From Scedosporium boydii (lineage: Eukaryota > Ascomycota > Sordariomycetes > Microascales > Microascaceae): a DNA stretch of 64,000 bases. Each line of letters opens with the position of its first letter. Position 1 is the first letter of the stretch. A model generated the notes under the pieces. That model saw nothing but the letters and a program-made list of their open reading frames with translations. It searched no databases and had not been told where the DNA came from. Where the stretch lies: positions 1 through 64,000 of the forward strand of contig NJFT01000199.1 in assembly GCA_002221725.1 (NCBI GenBank). The letters run 5' to 3'. A program made the translations under genes and the position numbers. Shown here one piece after another: positions 37,772-50,061 of the stretch.

Positions 37772-40700
37772 CTATTTTTATAAACTATTTAATAAAATTA
37801 ATAGCTTTTTAAAGTAGTATATATATCCTTAAAAGCCTAATAGGGAAATTAAAAGCTATTAAATCTTTACTAGCTTCTATTAGAGGAACTTAATTATAGC
37901 TAGAGAATAAGTTAATAAGTATAAATATAATATATTAAGCTACTTATTTTAAAAATTCTTTAGTTTTAAAAAGGGTAAAGGTATCTTTTATTATCTTCTA
38001 GTTTACTTTTTAATAGTTATTAATTAACTAAAATCTACTATTCTTTTTTATAATAAGAAAAATCTAATTCCTATATAGCCTATAACCTTACTTTAGTAAT
38101 ATCTTATCTACTTTTTCTTTTAAAATAGAAATAATTAACTTAAATATAGTAAGTAAGATATAGATTAATAGTACTTACTAAGCTTTATAAAGAATAACTT
38201 TAATCTCTTATAGAAAGGTAACTTCTAACTTAACTTACTTAATTTTAAAAAATTTCTATACTAAGGCTTTCTTCCTATTATAGAGGATTTTAATAAAAAG
38301 GTTATTCTTTTCTTTTCTAATTAGAGGTTCTACCTTAGTAAAAAACTTCTCTAGATATTTAATAGTTATTTTAGATCTCTTTTTAAGCTTTATAAACTAT
38401 AAAGTAATAAACTTTATATACTTAGTAGACTTAAAATAAGCTTTTATATACTCTAATATATTTAGCTTCTACTTTAGATCTACTTCTAGGGTTAATCTAT
38501 TAAGTAGGGTATTATTAATAGAGTAGACTTTAAAGGCTTTTAACTTATAGAGAGTCTATATATTAATAGCCTTCTAAGCTTAATTACTTAATTTAAAGTC
38601 TATTATACTAAGACTTTCTATATTAGTTATTAAATATTATTTAATTAACTAGTATATAACTAATTTATTTTTATTTATTTTTAATTTAAGTAGTATTTTA
38701 AAATTAAAGACTTTTTTATATATAAAGCTTCTCCCTTTAAATTATATTAAAATCTTATATATATATTTAGCTATATTATAAAGTACTTTATAGATAATCT
38801 TCTTATCTTATTTAATATAGTTCTTAATAGATTTAAGAATATTTTTAAAAGCAGATAGTAGGAAAAGGTTTAATAGTAATAAAGTAGATACTAATATAGT
38901 ATCTAAGAAATCCCTTCTAATAAGGGATTCCTCCTCTAGTTTTCCTAGTACTTAGCTACCCTAGGAGGTCCTAAGAGTAGAATAATAAGCTAAGTCTTAT
39001 TAATAAGAACCTCTCCTCTAATAAAGCTAGAGGGGTTATTATAGTTAAAGGAGAAGTAGGAAACTTAGATAAAAGGTATTTCTAGTACTATAGATATAGT
39101 AGAGAAGTTATTAATAAAAATATAGAATCCTATAGAGAGTTTTTAGCTTTTAATCTAAACTAAAGTCTTATAGTATCCTCTTAAAGAAAGTATCTACTAG
39201 TCTTTAAAAGGATATAAAATTATATTAGTTTTAATATATAAAAGATTATCTTTCTTTATATAAAAAGTATAAAAGATATTAATTTCTACCCTTATATTAA
39301 AGATACTAATAATATTACTATTAGTAGTAAAATTAATCTTAACTTTTATATATAGAGAATACTATATAAAGTAAACTTTAATTAAGTTAAACTTAGCTCT
39401 TAGTATTAGTATATTAGCTTTTTAATCTAAAAATATTTAATTAACTATTCTCTTACTTATAAGAAGAGATTTAATTATATTTATACTATATTTTAAAAAT
39501 ACTCCCTAGGTATTTTTAGCTTTTATTTTAGATACTTCTAATATATTTACTTTAGCTCCTTATAAAAGCTTATTTCTTTAGTAGTCCTCTTTCTTTATAA
39601 GTTTCTCTATTAAAATTTATATATAAATTCTATTAGTAAAGTTAACTCTTTACTTTTCTAATTTTAATATAAATTAGGGGGATAGCTATATTATTTTTAT
39701 AACTATAAGAAGTACCTTAAGCTCTAAGACTCTACTAGTAATAACTTTTTCTAATAGTATTGAGGACCTAGTAAGAGGTATTTTTTAGAGAAGTATCTTA
39801 TTAGGGCTTTTAAAAAGCTTACTTAGTTTAAAGTCTTTTAGCTATTCTCTACTTATATCTAGGTTAGAACCTAGTTAATTAACTAAAGTCTTTCTTCTTT
39901 TAAAACTACTTATCTCTAAGTAGATATTTATTACTTTTTACTTTTTCTTAATAAGAGAATCTTTAATATTAAACTATAACCTATATAGGTTTACTAGTTT
40001 ACTTTTTTTTTTAACTAAGACTAAAAATATATTAGCTTTTTATCTTTTAGCTTCCTTTTACTTTACTTCTTCTTTTTTTTTTACTACTTCTTTTTTCTTC
40101 TTTTTTTCTTACTTAGTTCTTTTAAATATAAAAAAGGAATTTCTTAATATTACTAGCCTTATATTATTCTAATAGGTCTTAGTTACTATCTTATTATAGA
40201 CTATCTCTTTAAGGGAGTTATAAAAATTATTAGTTTTAAGTTAGATTCTTTTTAAAATATTAAAGAATATAAACTTACTCTTAGATTTCTAATAGCCTTT
40301 TCTTCTAGAGATATCTTATCTAGATAAAACTACTATAATAAATTTCTTAAGTATAATTTTAATATATTAAAGATTTATAAAGATTTTTCTAAGGATATAT
40401 AATTAATATCTCCTATACTTAGCTTCTGTCCTAAGAGTTAGGGTCTTAGTATAAGGGTAGTAACTACTAATTCCTTCTTTCTTATAGGTATTAGCTATAT
40501 ATTTATCTTAACTATATTTCTTCTAATAGTAATAGTAGTAGAACTCCTTCTTTATTAATATTATAAAGACTTTAGCCTCCTTAGTAGCTCTATATTTTAA
40601 TAAGAGTTATATCTATCCTTTTTTACTTATCTAGAGGCCCTCTTCTAGCTCTTCTACTTATATAAGTTAAATCTATAGTTTATATATTTTCTTTATTAAT

Positions 40701-42248
40701 TTATTAATTTAAATACTTATAGTATTCTTTTCTATATAAAATAATTAATTAATTATTTATAATTATTAAAAGATCCTAATTTTATAATTAATTATTTACT
40801 TTTTATTTTTAAAATAAACTATTAGCTAGGAAGATTTCTCTTATTAATAGTAGGTTTTAGTTAACTATATACTTTTCTTTCTAAGCCTATCCTTAAGAGT
40901 TTCCTAAATATAATTAATTAGATAATCTAGAGCCTTATTACTAAATTTCTTATAAGATATTTTATAATCTATTATAAGTTATAAGTAGAAAGAATTATTT
41001 ATTACTTTTAAGAGATTGTTCTTTTTATTAATATCTAATAATAATACCTTATACTTTATAATAAGCTATTACTACTTTCTTATCTACTTAGTAATATTTT
41101 TTTACTAGTCTAGCTAACTATTAGTAATTAGCTTTTTATAGTATTTATTATAATTTCTATATACCTTTATATCCTTATCTTTAAACTAGTAGATTAAAAT
41201 CTTCTTAGCCCTAAGCTAAGTAGAGTTTTTAATAGCTTTATAGACTATAGTTCTTATAAGAGGAGAAGCTTTCTAGATAACTTCTTTTAAGAGCTTAAAC
41301 TTCTACTTATTATCTCCTATTAAAAAAAAAGTATTATCTTTATAGTATTTAATAATAATATAATATTTATCCTATTAAATATTAAGATCTTCTTCCTATC
41401 TTTAATAGTTTATACTATAAGAAATATATATATATTAGAAGATATCCCTTAGCTAGAACTACTATAGTTAGAGAAACTTTCTTTAATTATCTTTAGAAGA
41501 AGGTCTTTAGAGGTAATACTTAGACTTAGGATTAGAATAAGAAGTAATAGAGACTATAATATTAAGCTTTAAGTCTTAAGGAATTAGGTTTTATATTAAT
41601 ATAATAATAAAAGATAAATTAGTAGAGGTAAAGATAATTATTACTTCTAATATTTAAAGCTATTAAGCTAAGCTCCTCTTATTATATTAGAATAATTATT
41701 TAAAAGGTTTTTCTAAATAGAAAATTTCTTCTTATTTATTATATTTTTAACTTCTAATATTATAAAAATAGTAGTTATAAGACTTACTATATATCTAAAA
41801 ACCTTTATTACTAAGACCTATTCTACTATTAAAGTTACCTCTAATAAAAATAGCCTAATAAGGGTCCTAGTTATAGTACTCTATAGATTATTAGATAATT
41901 CTTATTAATTAACTAATTTAAATATAAACTCTCTAATTTAAGTTAAGTTAGATCCTACTTTCTCTTATTAAGCTAAGAGAAAGGTCTACTAAGTTTAGCC
42001 CTCCTTATATTTAAGTTTTTTAAAGATTAGGCCTAATAATTCCTTATTAGATATTACTACTTCTAAAAGTAGTTAATTAATAGGGTCTCTTTTAATTAAT
42101 ATATTTACTTTATTCCTTAGGTGCTTATATATTAAGTTCCTTTTATAACTTATTATTTTTTAATATTTTCTAAAAACTAGTCTAAGTAACTTATTTACTA
42201 TAATAAAAGTAATAACCTATAGATAAGACTACTATAGCCCTCTAAGTA

Positions 42249-42267
42249 GATCCTAGTTAGACCTTTA
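42249..42267 (-). other. Primer-binding site of element C
   Basis: The minus strand reads TAAAGGTCTAACTAGGATC two bases inside the 5' LTR. It equals B's site after G-to-A and C-to-T changes, so C also used the putative tRNA-Gln primer. Confidence 0.6.
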
Positions 42268-42269
42268 GA

Positions 42270-42768
42270 TAAAATAAAGTAGTATAGTCTATCTATATAT
42301 TATAAAAAAAAGAAAATAGTTTAGTTAATAGTTTATAGTATTTTCTATAAGAAGCTACTATAGAACCCTTAATAGGAATAGATAGTTATTAGAACTGTTA
42401 ATTAATAGAAATAGAGCTAGATTAGAAAGAAGAAGGCCTCTAAATAGGAGGAGGTTAAAGAATTATATTAGTACTTAAAGAAGTATTCTATAATATATAT
42501 TAAGCTAGAATAAGTAATAAGATATTATTAATAATAAGAATTAGATAGAACTAGGTAAAAGAAGTTAATTAAATTAAAGAAAGAACTAATAATGATTATT
42601 AAGAACTTGAAGAAGATAATCTTCCTCTGTCTGATGAGAAAGAAGAAAAGAAAAGAAATAACTATACTCCACCCCTCTAAGTAAGGAAAAAAGTTCTTCT
42701 ACTACTACTCTTCTACCCTATATAAGAACTAAACCCTCCTTATACTAGTTACCTTGTTTCCTGTCTTA
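42270..42768 (-). repeat. 5' LTR of element C
   Basis: This LTR of about 499 bp has ends TAAGACAG (outer, minus strand) and ...CTTTATTTTA (inner). Its short terminal inverted repeat, TAARACAG, is shared with the other C LTRs. ATAT follows on the right as target duplication. Confidence 0.8.
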
Positions 42769-45700
42769 ATATTATTTAAAAACTAAACCATTTTTTAAGC
42801 TTTACTTAATTTTTTTAAGTAAGCTAATTAATTACTTAATTAATCTATAAGTTCTTTATTTATAATTATAATATACTTAATATAATAAAGTAATTAATAA
42901 TTTTTATAATATTAAAAAAAATATAATTAAGTTTTTTAATAATAATAATATTAAAAGAAATATAATTAAGTTTTTTAATAATAATAATATTAAAATATAT
43001 AGTTTTAATATTAACTATTTTACTTTTATAATTAACTATTTTATTATATATATTTAAAATTAAAACTTATTTTTTATAATTTATAAAAATTCTAATTTAT
43101 TAATAATTATTAGTAAAATAAAGTTTCTTTATATTTTACTATTTATTATAATTATATATATTGAATTTCTTATAATAATTAGTATTTTAAAATAATAAGT
43201 TAGTTTTTTCTTTATAATATTAAATTCTTATTTAATTTACTTAAGCTCTTATTTTGTTTTTTATATTATATTTTCTATAACTTATTACTATTTATAATTA
43301 GCTTTAACTATTTTATTATATTATCTTTAAAATATTACTATTATCTTTTATAAAGCTTTAATTTACTTTTAGTATATTTTAATTTTTTTTTAAATTTAGT
43401 AATTTTTATTTTTTTTATATTACTATATAACTATTTTTATTCTTTAGTTATTAATTTCTTAAATTTTCTACTTTATTTCTTTAATAGTTCTTTTAGTTTT
43501 ATTTTTAAACTTTTATAATTCTTCTAATATTAGTTCTAGTTAAATTTTAATTTTATATTATATAAATTATCTATTATTATTTTATAAATCTTTATTTTTT
43601 ATAAATTATATACTATACTTTTTTTTAATAATATTTTAAAAGCTATTTAATTTAATTTTTATATTAAATTTTATTTTTTATAATATTAATTATTATTTTT
43701 AAATAATTAAATTTATTATTTATTTATTTATTTAATATATTAAGCTATTTTTAAAACTTATATTAATTACTTTTTAAAAATAAATATTATAATTAATTAA
43801 CTTATATTTATAAACTAATTAAGTTATTTATTATATTTATATTTTACTATTTTTAAAATAAATTATTAATTTAAATTTCTTCTATTTTTTAATATTTAAT
43901 TATAGCTTATTAATCTCTTTATTATTAAATTATTTATTATTAGTAATTTACTTAACTTTTCTTTATTAAATAATTTATTATTATAAAGCTTTTTTTTATT
44001 AGCTAGTTTATTATTATAAAGTCCTCTTTTAAGTTTAATTTAAAAAAATATATTTATCTAATTAAATATTTATATAAAATTTCTTCTTTTCTTTTTTTAT
44101 AAGCTTTTTTAATTTTTTTTTATAAGTAAACTATCTAAAAAATATTAGTAGTTTATAATAATATTAATATACTTCTTAATAATATTATTTATATAATAAG
44201 TCTTTTAATTTTATAGTTTTAAAAAAATTTAATATCTTCTTTTTAATTTTTTTAATTCTATCTTTAATTTTTAAAATAATAGTAATTTCTTCTTATTTTA
44301 TTATATTAAATATTTAAAGCTTTTTAAAATATTATTTTATCTTTTTTTACTTTAGAGAATAATATAATTATTATTATAATATATAGTTTATTATATAAAT
44401 TTATAGTTTATTATATTAACTTTAAATTATTATACTTTTTCTTTTAAGATAAGTTTCTATTTATCTTTTTTACTTTGTTTTTATTTAAATATCTTCTTTA
44501 CATTTTAATATTTTTTAGTAAAGTATTTATATTTTCTCTATATAAAGTACTTACTAATTTTATTTTCTAATACTTTAAAAATAATCCTTTATTATTAGCT
44601 TCTAGTTTTATAAGTTTTAAATATATCTTTTATAAAGTAATATTATTATTTATTTTTCTTTAATATTAATTTAAATTTAAAATTTATAATTTTTAATTAA
44701 AATCTAATCTTATTTTTATTATTATTGCTTATATAGTTAATTATTAATTTTAATAGTAAGTTTAATATAATCTATTAATTATTTAAATACTTTTATTTTA
44801 TAAAGTTTATTTTTACTATTTTTTTTTAATTTATTATAAAAAATATTTTTTAAAAGATTATCTTTTTATCTAAAATATATAATAATCTATTTAAATTTAA
44901 TTATATATTTAATAATAAATCTTTTTTATTTTAATTTTTGAAGTTATTAAACTATAATTTATTATTTATTAGATTTACTAAAAACTTTTTTAAAAACTTC
45001 TTTAAATATTTTATAATTATTAAAAATCTTAATAATTTTAGCTTTTTATATAATTTTATTATTTTTAAAATAGTTTTATAAAATTAATTTAAATTATATA
45101 AATATATTATTTATAAAATATTAAATTATAATAATAACTTTATTAGCTTTAATATAAAATTAATTATTATAGTAATAAAAAAAAGTCTTTATTTAAATTA
45201 AAAATATTTATAACTTTTACTATTTTTTTTATATTTATTAAATATAGTAATCTTAAGTTTAAGTTTAATAAATACTTAAATTTAAATAATAGATATTAAA
45301 AATATCATATTTCTTTAAATTACTATATTAGTATTTAATTATTAAATTATTTACTTTAATTAAATAATATAGTATTAAATTTAATTAATTATATTTTATT
45401 ATTAAATAATAAACTATTTTATATTTTTTATTTTTACTTTTTATTTTTTATTTATTTATAATTATTTATAATTACTTAATAATAATATTATTATCTTTAT
45501 TATTATTAAAATTATTATTAGCTTTTATAATAAATATAATAATTTTTAATATTTTAATTTTATTATCTATTTTAAAATTTAAATTATAAATAGCTTTTTT
45601 TTCTTAAATATTATAATTTTTAAATATTAATATTAGTTAATAAAGTTATTTACTAAATAAAAGTAGTTAATATATTATAATTTATATACTAACTTATTAA

Positions 45701-45837
45701 TATATTAAGTAAAAATAGAAGTCGCTGCTCGTGCTGCACCTTTTTACAGCAATCTCTCATTGGCCTAAATCGCCTCACCGCCTTCCGTCCCGCCCCACCT
45801 CACGTGCGACGACCCGCGACCTTCTACCACGGTCCCC

Positions 45838-45846
45838 CATATAAAT
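45838..45846 (+). promoter_or_regulatory. TATA-like element upstream of a hypothetical gene
   Basis: TATAAATAC occurs about 35 bp before a long CT-rich tract (45880-46060), a typical fungal promoter layout. The tract continues to an ATGATGGGC start at about 46083. The transcript it might drive is uncertain (see 46083-46552). Confidence 0.3.
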
Positions 45847-46082
45847 ACATCACCTCCCAACGTACCTCCATCGGTACTCTTAACCTTTCCCCTTCTCCTT
45901 TCCAACACATTCACTCCTCTCGCTCTCCCCTCAGTTTGAGGCCGAGCCCTTCATCGTCTACCCATCCCCCTTTTTACATTTTCCCCTCGCTACCCCTATC
46001 TCATCCCGCGTCGCCTGATCATCCCCGGCCCCTCCTCTCCCCGCCCTTTCCTCGCCATAGTCGCCTCCCTCCTGGATAATGT

Positions 46083-46552
46083 GATGATGGGCTCTCAGGT
46101 CGGTAAGTTCATACCCTCTCTATAGCAGACTTTGCTTCTCTCGCATCTTCCCTCTTCGCCGCTGGCTGACTGCCTTCATTTTGCTACTCTAGACGTCCCC
46201 TATAGAACTCTACGATTATGCGCTCACGACGGACGGAGGCATACCTCCCCCCTCCTTTCCTCCGACCAAACATTACCAACTCGCATCCATGCCTCCCACG
46301 CGATCCTCTTGAAGCATCCAATCGGACGTGCGGGTGGCACGGGTTGAGGCAACGCTGCTGACGTGGCCCTCGGTCGATTATGCGCTCACGACGGACGGAG
46401 GGATGCCTCCCCCTCTTCCCCCCCCCCGGGAACATTGCCAACTCGCATCCATGTATCCTACGCTATCCTCTCGAAGCATCCAATCGGAGATGCCGGCGAC
46501 ACGGGCTGAGGCAACGCTGATGACATGGCCCATGGCCAAAACCTGCATTTGA
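46083..46552 (+). pseudogene. Hypothetical gene fragment with in-frame 162-bp tandem duplication
   Basis: A short exon starting ATGATGGGC is followed by a good donor (GGTAAGTT, about 46103) and an acceptor CTCTAG ending at 46192. From there one frame reads ELYDYALTTDGGIPPPSFPP, then QLASMPPTRSS and a TGA. Read past the TGA, the same unit repeats 162 bp later (46376 on) as DYALTTDGGMPPPLPPP, then QLASMYPTLSSRSIQSE. The unit is an exact multiple of three, and the TGA corresponds to CGA in copy two, a C-to-T change. The splice phase to this frame is not clean (the obvious donor gives another frame). I do not recognise the family. Confidence 0.3.
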
Positions 46553-46926
46553 CGCCCGCTATTCCGAGGATTGGATTGATGGTTTTTCCATTTCCATCGG
46601 ACCGATTGCCAGCACTACCTTGCATACGCATGGCAAAGGGGGTCTCATATTCGCAATGCCGCGGGCATGTGCCGGATCTCACGGCACGGACGAAAGGAGG
46701 TCATGGCACATATCTAAACCAAGTTTCTCAAACCCATGATGTTTTCACTTCCGAAGACAATTGCAACAAGATGAATGATGTGAAGCTCATGACGACTCTC
46801 CTTAGGACAAGAGTTGAGTTGCGGGTTGCTAGTCGCGAGAACACATCCGCCCTGGAAACCATGGAGGCTTCATCAAAAGCTATCACCCAAATTCGTGCAA
46901 GATTGCAAGGAAGTGCAGGGATATAG
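46525..46926 (+). CDS. Hypothetical protein, 133 aa (weak)
   Basis: An open frame of 133 codons follows the duplicated unit. Its second half is helix-like and charged (NKMNDVKLMTTLLRTRVELR, then ETMEASSKAITQIRARL), which could be a coiled coil and perhaps a further exon of the preceding gene. There is no family match I can name. Confidence 0.2.
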   Translation: MAHGQNLHLTPAIPRIGLMVFPFPSDRLPALPCIRMAKGVSYSQCRGHVPDLTARTKGGHGTYLNQVSQTHDVFTSEDNCNKMNDVKLMTTLLRTRVELRVASRENTSALETMEASSKAITQIRARLQGSAGI

Positions 46927-47095
46927 AAGTGGGAAGGGGGAAGGGTGAGTGGATGGGCGAAGGGGGGTGTGACAAGGCAATTGCGCGGAGCGCAGGGATA
47001 GAGAGGAGGGAAGGGGAGGGGCAAAGAAGAAAGAGTGAGGGGAAGGGCAAAGGGGAGGGGGGTGGCAAGGGGGAGATTTGTATGGAAAGCGGGGT
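46926..47095. repeat. Purine-rich tract (GGGAAGG-type)
   Basis: About 160 bp are strongly G/A-rich on the plus strand, with imperfect repetition of GGGAAGGGG-like units (for example near 46931 and 47008). It lies upstream of the Myb-like pseudogene promoter. It could form unusual DNA structure, but no function can be inferred. Confidence 0.5.
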
Positions 47096-47330
47096 TGGGC
47101 CATGCAAGGTTGAAACGGAGTCACATTGGTGTTGGTCCTGATCCTGCCGGAAAGGGGTTTCTGAGCATCATGTAGCCTTGGAGTGAGGACTGGAGTGGCT
47201 GAACGATATGTAAAGTGACTGCTGGTTAGGTTGATTGGAGCGGATACGACGTGGCAAGATCAGTATCAAGGGGGCAGGCCATCGGCTAACTGCAAGCTTA
47301 TGTAGGATTGGCAGTTATGTGTGGGAATAT

Positions 47331-47466
47331 CTATATATATGGGCTTTCAGGCACTGAGATTTCCCCCCCGATTTCCTTCTCCTCTCATCTCTCATAGACC
47401 TCCGCTTTCATCATTCCAGCATCTCTATCACCTCTCATCGAATCCGCACAAGACTCTCAATTTGCA
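47331..47466 (+). promoter_or_regulatory. Putative promoter of the Myb/SANT-like pseudogene
   Basis: A TATATATATGG box at about 47332-47342 lies 125-135 bp before the ATG at 47467. A pyrimidine-rich stretch with CCTCTCATC repeats, typical of fungal transcription starts, separates them. Confidence 0.4.
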
Positions 47467-49235
47467 ATGGCCGTGGTAGTTGGTTTTTCCAATCCCAACC
47501 TTCACACACATCCTCCTCCTGCACCTTCAAACCCAGCGAGCCAGTTTCGCCAAACCCGAGGGCTGTCCCCAGAAGCTCCGACGGACGCCCCAGAGTCGTC
47601 TTTTGACGATGTTATATGTATATCATCAGACGACGACAGCGAAGACTTTGACGATTCTCAATCCGATACCAGCTTTCCCTCCATTGACGAAATCATGTCC
47701 ACAGCGAATACCAGCGGGCCTAGTAAGTTGATTCCAGCGAAGACAAGCCTACAACTGTGCCAACTAACGGCTTCTCCATAGAGTGTCAGATACTCGCCCT
47801 GAGCGGTGCCACTCGCGAGACGAATGGAACACACAACACTCTTAAAGCGATAGAACGTACAAGCCAGGTGGATGGCTCAAGTACGAGGGAACCTGCGTCT
47901 CCATCCACCCCCTGCGAATTGCTAGATCCTCTGTCAGTATCTGCCCGGGCCTACTCGGATGCTCTGACTCCCGAATACGACGTAAAAGATGCTGGCGATT
48001 CTTGCGACATGACCCGAGGCAAAGAAGGAGGAACTCCCTTGAGGCGTGAGACTCCCGAACAGTTTTCAACCCCTCAGGTGTGCATTTCTCCGCTCGGTGG
48101 GACTTGCAACCGAGATGGAGAGCTTGCACTAGAACACGCAGGCACGGTCATGCCGCTCTACTACGGGCGCTATGATGTTGTGGGTAGGCGCGAAGACGGA
48201 TCTGAGGAGGATTCGGCTGCTGACTCAGACGACCAAGAAGTAGCTGCCGATGATCTCGCTCGCCGGGTCAAGATGGAATACGTCGAAGAAAGCGATGGGC
48301 CTCTTGAGCCTTCGCCGAAGGCTCAAGAGGCATCTAATGCCATCACGATATAATCAGGTGACAGTGAAGACGACCATGAGGACGATGATACTCAACTTGA
48401 CGATGACGACAGCACTCCCCGCCTCGAAATGATAGACAGAGAGGCGGAAATGTCCGACACGGAATCCGACACTCCTGTGCAACTCCCGGGCCCTCCAAAG
48501 CGTAAATATCCGTCGAGGTCTTACAGCCACCGGGCTGGGGCTGTCTGCCGAGTCAGCGACTAAGCACGGGAAGATAGATGCCCGAATGCGCCTCTCCAGC
48601 ATACGCTACGTCAGGACTTCGATAGTGCCGATGATGAAACAGCATAGGCGTCTAGCGAGGAAGATGATGACTAGGATGATACGGGTTATGACCCTTTACA
48701 AGCTGAGGCACCGCAGCCACCGTGTAAGCGCCGCAAACTATTGTCGCTTTCCCATCGCCGCCCTACCCTCAAGGCTAAACACCACCGATTACCGGGTTCG
48801 TCTCGGGTACGACATATCCGCCAGCGTCTTACCTCCTACGACTCTTCAGAGGGAGACACGGCTATAGATACCGCTCAGGCGAGGTACGAAGAGTGGCCGC
48901 TCGAGGACGTATCTCTGAAGCGTGTGACGGAAGGGGGAAGATCAGTTTTTCAGCTGCAATTTGCATGGGACTCACGCCCTCAGCACCAGCGGAAGGGACA
49001 TGGGCGGGAACATGGTAGCACAGGTAGAAGACACGGTGCGTCGGCACACAGGCGCCGGGTAGGTGGAGGTATGTTTACTACGGATGAGGAGACGCTACTC
49101 ATCAAACCCAAGGGGGATGGCCTAACCTGGCAGGACATCCATACGCGGTTCTCGAAAGAGTTCCCAGGGCGGAGCAAGGGCTCCCTGCAGGTGAGGTACT
49201 CTACTAAGCTAAAGGGGAAGTGCGTGGAGGGCTAG
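47467..49235 (+). pseudogene. Myb/SANT-like domain protein, broken by four in-frame stops
   Basis: Exon 1 is 47467-47722. A 59-nt intron (GTAAGT...CATAG, with CTAAC inside) ends at 47781. One frame then runs to TAG at 49233, interrupted by TAA 48351, TAA 48561, TAG 48645 and TAG 48672. All four can come from Gln codons by C-to-T. The full reading would be about 570 aa. The first two thirds are acidic, Ser/Asp-rich and low in complexity (ICISSDDDSEDFDDSQSD). The C-terminal end has a SANT/Myb-like helix pattern: FTTDEETLLIKPKGDGLTWQ, then HTRFSKEFPGRSKGSLQVRY. This resembles fungal Myb-like DNA-binding proteins. The loss of function is inferred; a truncated 275-aa product from the first part remains possible. 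Confidence 0.65.
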
Positions 49236-50061
49236 GTGGGAATTGAAATGGGTACTACGTACTGGGCAGTAGAGGAATCGTTCATCGTCACACAACTCCT
49301 ATTCGTACACCACTCCTAGGCTGGATCAATATGAATATCTTCATTTATATACTGTTGCCCAACCTCTCGATGCCTGCCATGTTCGTTATACTTCATCCGC
49401 CCTGTCTCTTCGATATCCGATTTCCTTTTGACGTGCCAAGTGTATTGCCTCTTGTACCTCTTCCCTTTGACCCCCTTGTTGCTCCAAGTGGTTTAATAGG
49501 AAACCAGCCCCAATGGCGCTCTGGAGTTCCTCCTCCGGCCATATTCCCACTGGGAGCCGGATTCTCTCCTCAGCGACGCCGTGAAAGCCAGCACCAATTG
49601 GGTGGCAACCGTCGGTGGTTTAGCCCTGTTCTACTGGTAACTTAATCCCCACCATCAGATCAGGTAAGGCGGTCTCAGCTCTCCTAATCATTATGTTTGT
49701 ACGGAATGCTCTTACGAGCCTGATTTCGATATGGAAGATGAGCCCGCGGCTATACAATTCCCACACTGACAGATTGCATACGCGGCAGGGCTCCCTCGGT
49801 CGCCCCTCCCTGTTCCCCCTCGTTCCGCTTCTCAACGCATGAGTCCTGCTTTCTAGTATATTATGTACTATCCTATATTCCAGGCTGGCACATCATGTAC
49901 TGTCCCAGATTCTACGCTGTACGTCGTGTGGGTGAGCCCGCTGATCATTCACCTCTATGTCGCTTGTGACCCGAACCTCCCTTACGTTCTGAGTCTCTTT
50001 TGCTTGACTCACTCTCGCCTTTTCTCCGCTGCTCTTTCCGAGAAGAGTCTGCAACAGGCGT
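49236..50061. other. Intergenic region without recognised gene
   Basis: About 825 bp lie between the tail-to-tail Myb-like pseudogene and PD-(D/E)XK-like gene. Open frames here look random. I see no repeat. Confidence 0.4.

Larger units (their letters stand above)
34257..42269 (-). pseudogene. Internal region of element C: end of 3' module, pol and gag, RIP-degraded
   Basis: This minus-strand continuation of C follows the B insertion. The RT core AYLNNIVI lies at about 37207-37230. The adjacent plus-strand peptide at 34360-34460 belongs to the antisense ORF of the 3' module. Upstream of RT (37772 and above) should be protease and gag, but RIP is too heavy to place them residue by residue. 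It is interrupted by the B LTR at 37275-37771. Confidence 0.6.
17907..42768 (-). mobile_element. Gypsy element C (about 11.6 kb before later insertions)
   Basis: This minus-strand LTR element has its 5' LTR at 42270-42768 and 3' LTR at 17907-18903. The 4-bp target duplication is ATAT (17903-17906 and 42769-42772). Four later insertions lie inside: C LTRs at 18383-18876 and 19317-19811, full element B at 22501-34256, and a B LTR at 37275-37771. Removing them gives about 11.6 kb, close to B's length. A primer site matching B's is at 42249-42267. The RT core reads AYLNNIVI at about 37207-37230, a Y-x-DD motif changed by G-to-A. Segments 19812-22500 and 34257-34720 match the extra 3' module of B. 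Confidence 0.8.
14874..45717 (-). mobile_element. Gypsy element A2, split by nested element C
   Basis: The two outer parts (14874-17906 and 42769-45717) match A1 in order. The left part carries an RT core (YFNDIFIYFN-like, about 17140-17185, minus strand). The right part corresponds to the gag side, with a truncated 5' LTR at about 45637-45717. Without the insertions it is about 5.7 kb. Element C divides it, with the target duplication ATAT at 17903-17906 and 42769-42772. It is the most AT-rich sequence in the window, so it is probably the oldest or most often RIP-treated repeat here. The lower-coordinate end is not well defined. Confidence 0.7.

Noticed and set aside
14874..45717. Centromere
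   Set aside because: A long AT-rich nested repeat block is compatible with a centromere, but every segment examined resolves into transposons and nothing centromere-specific can be read from sequence alone.
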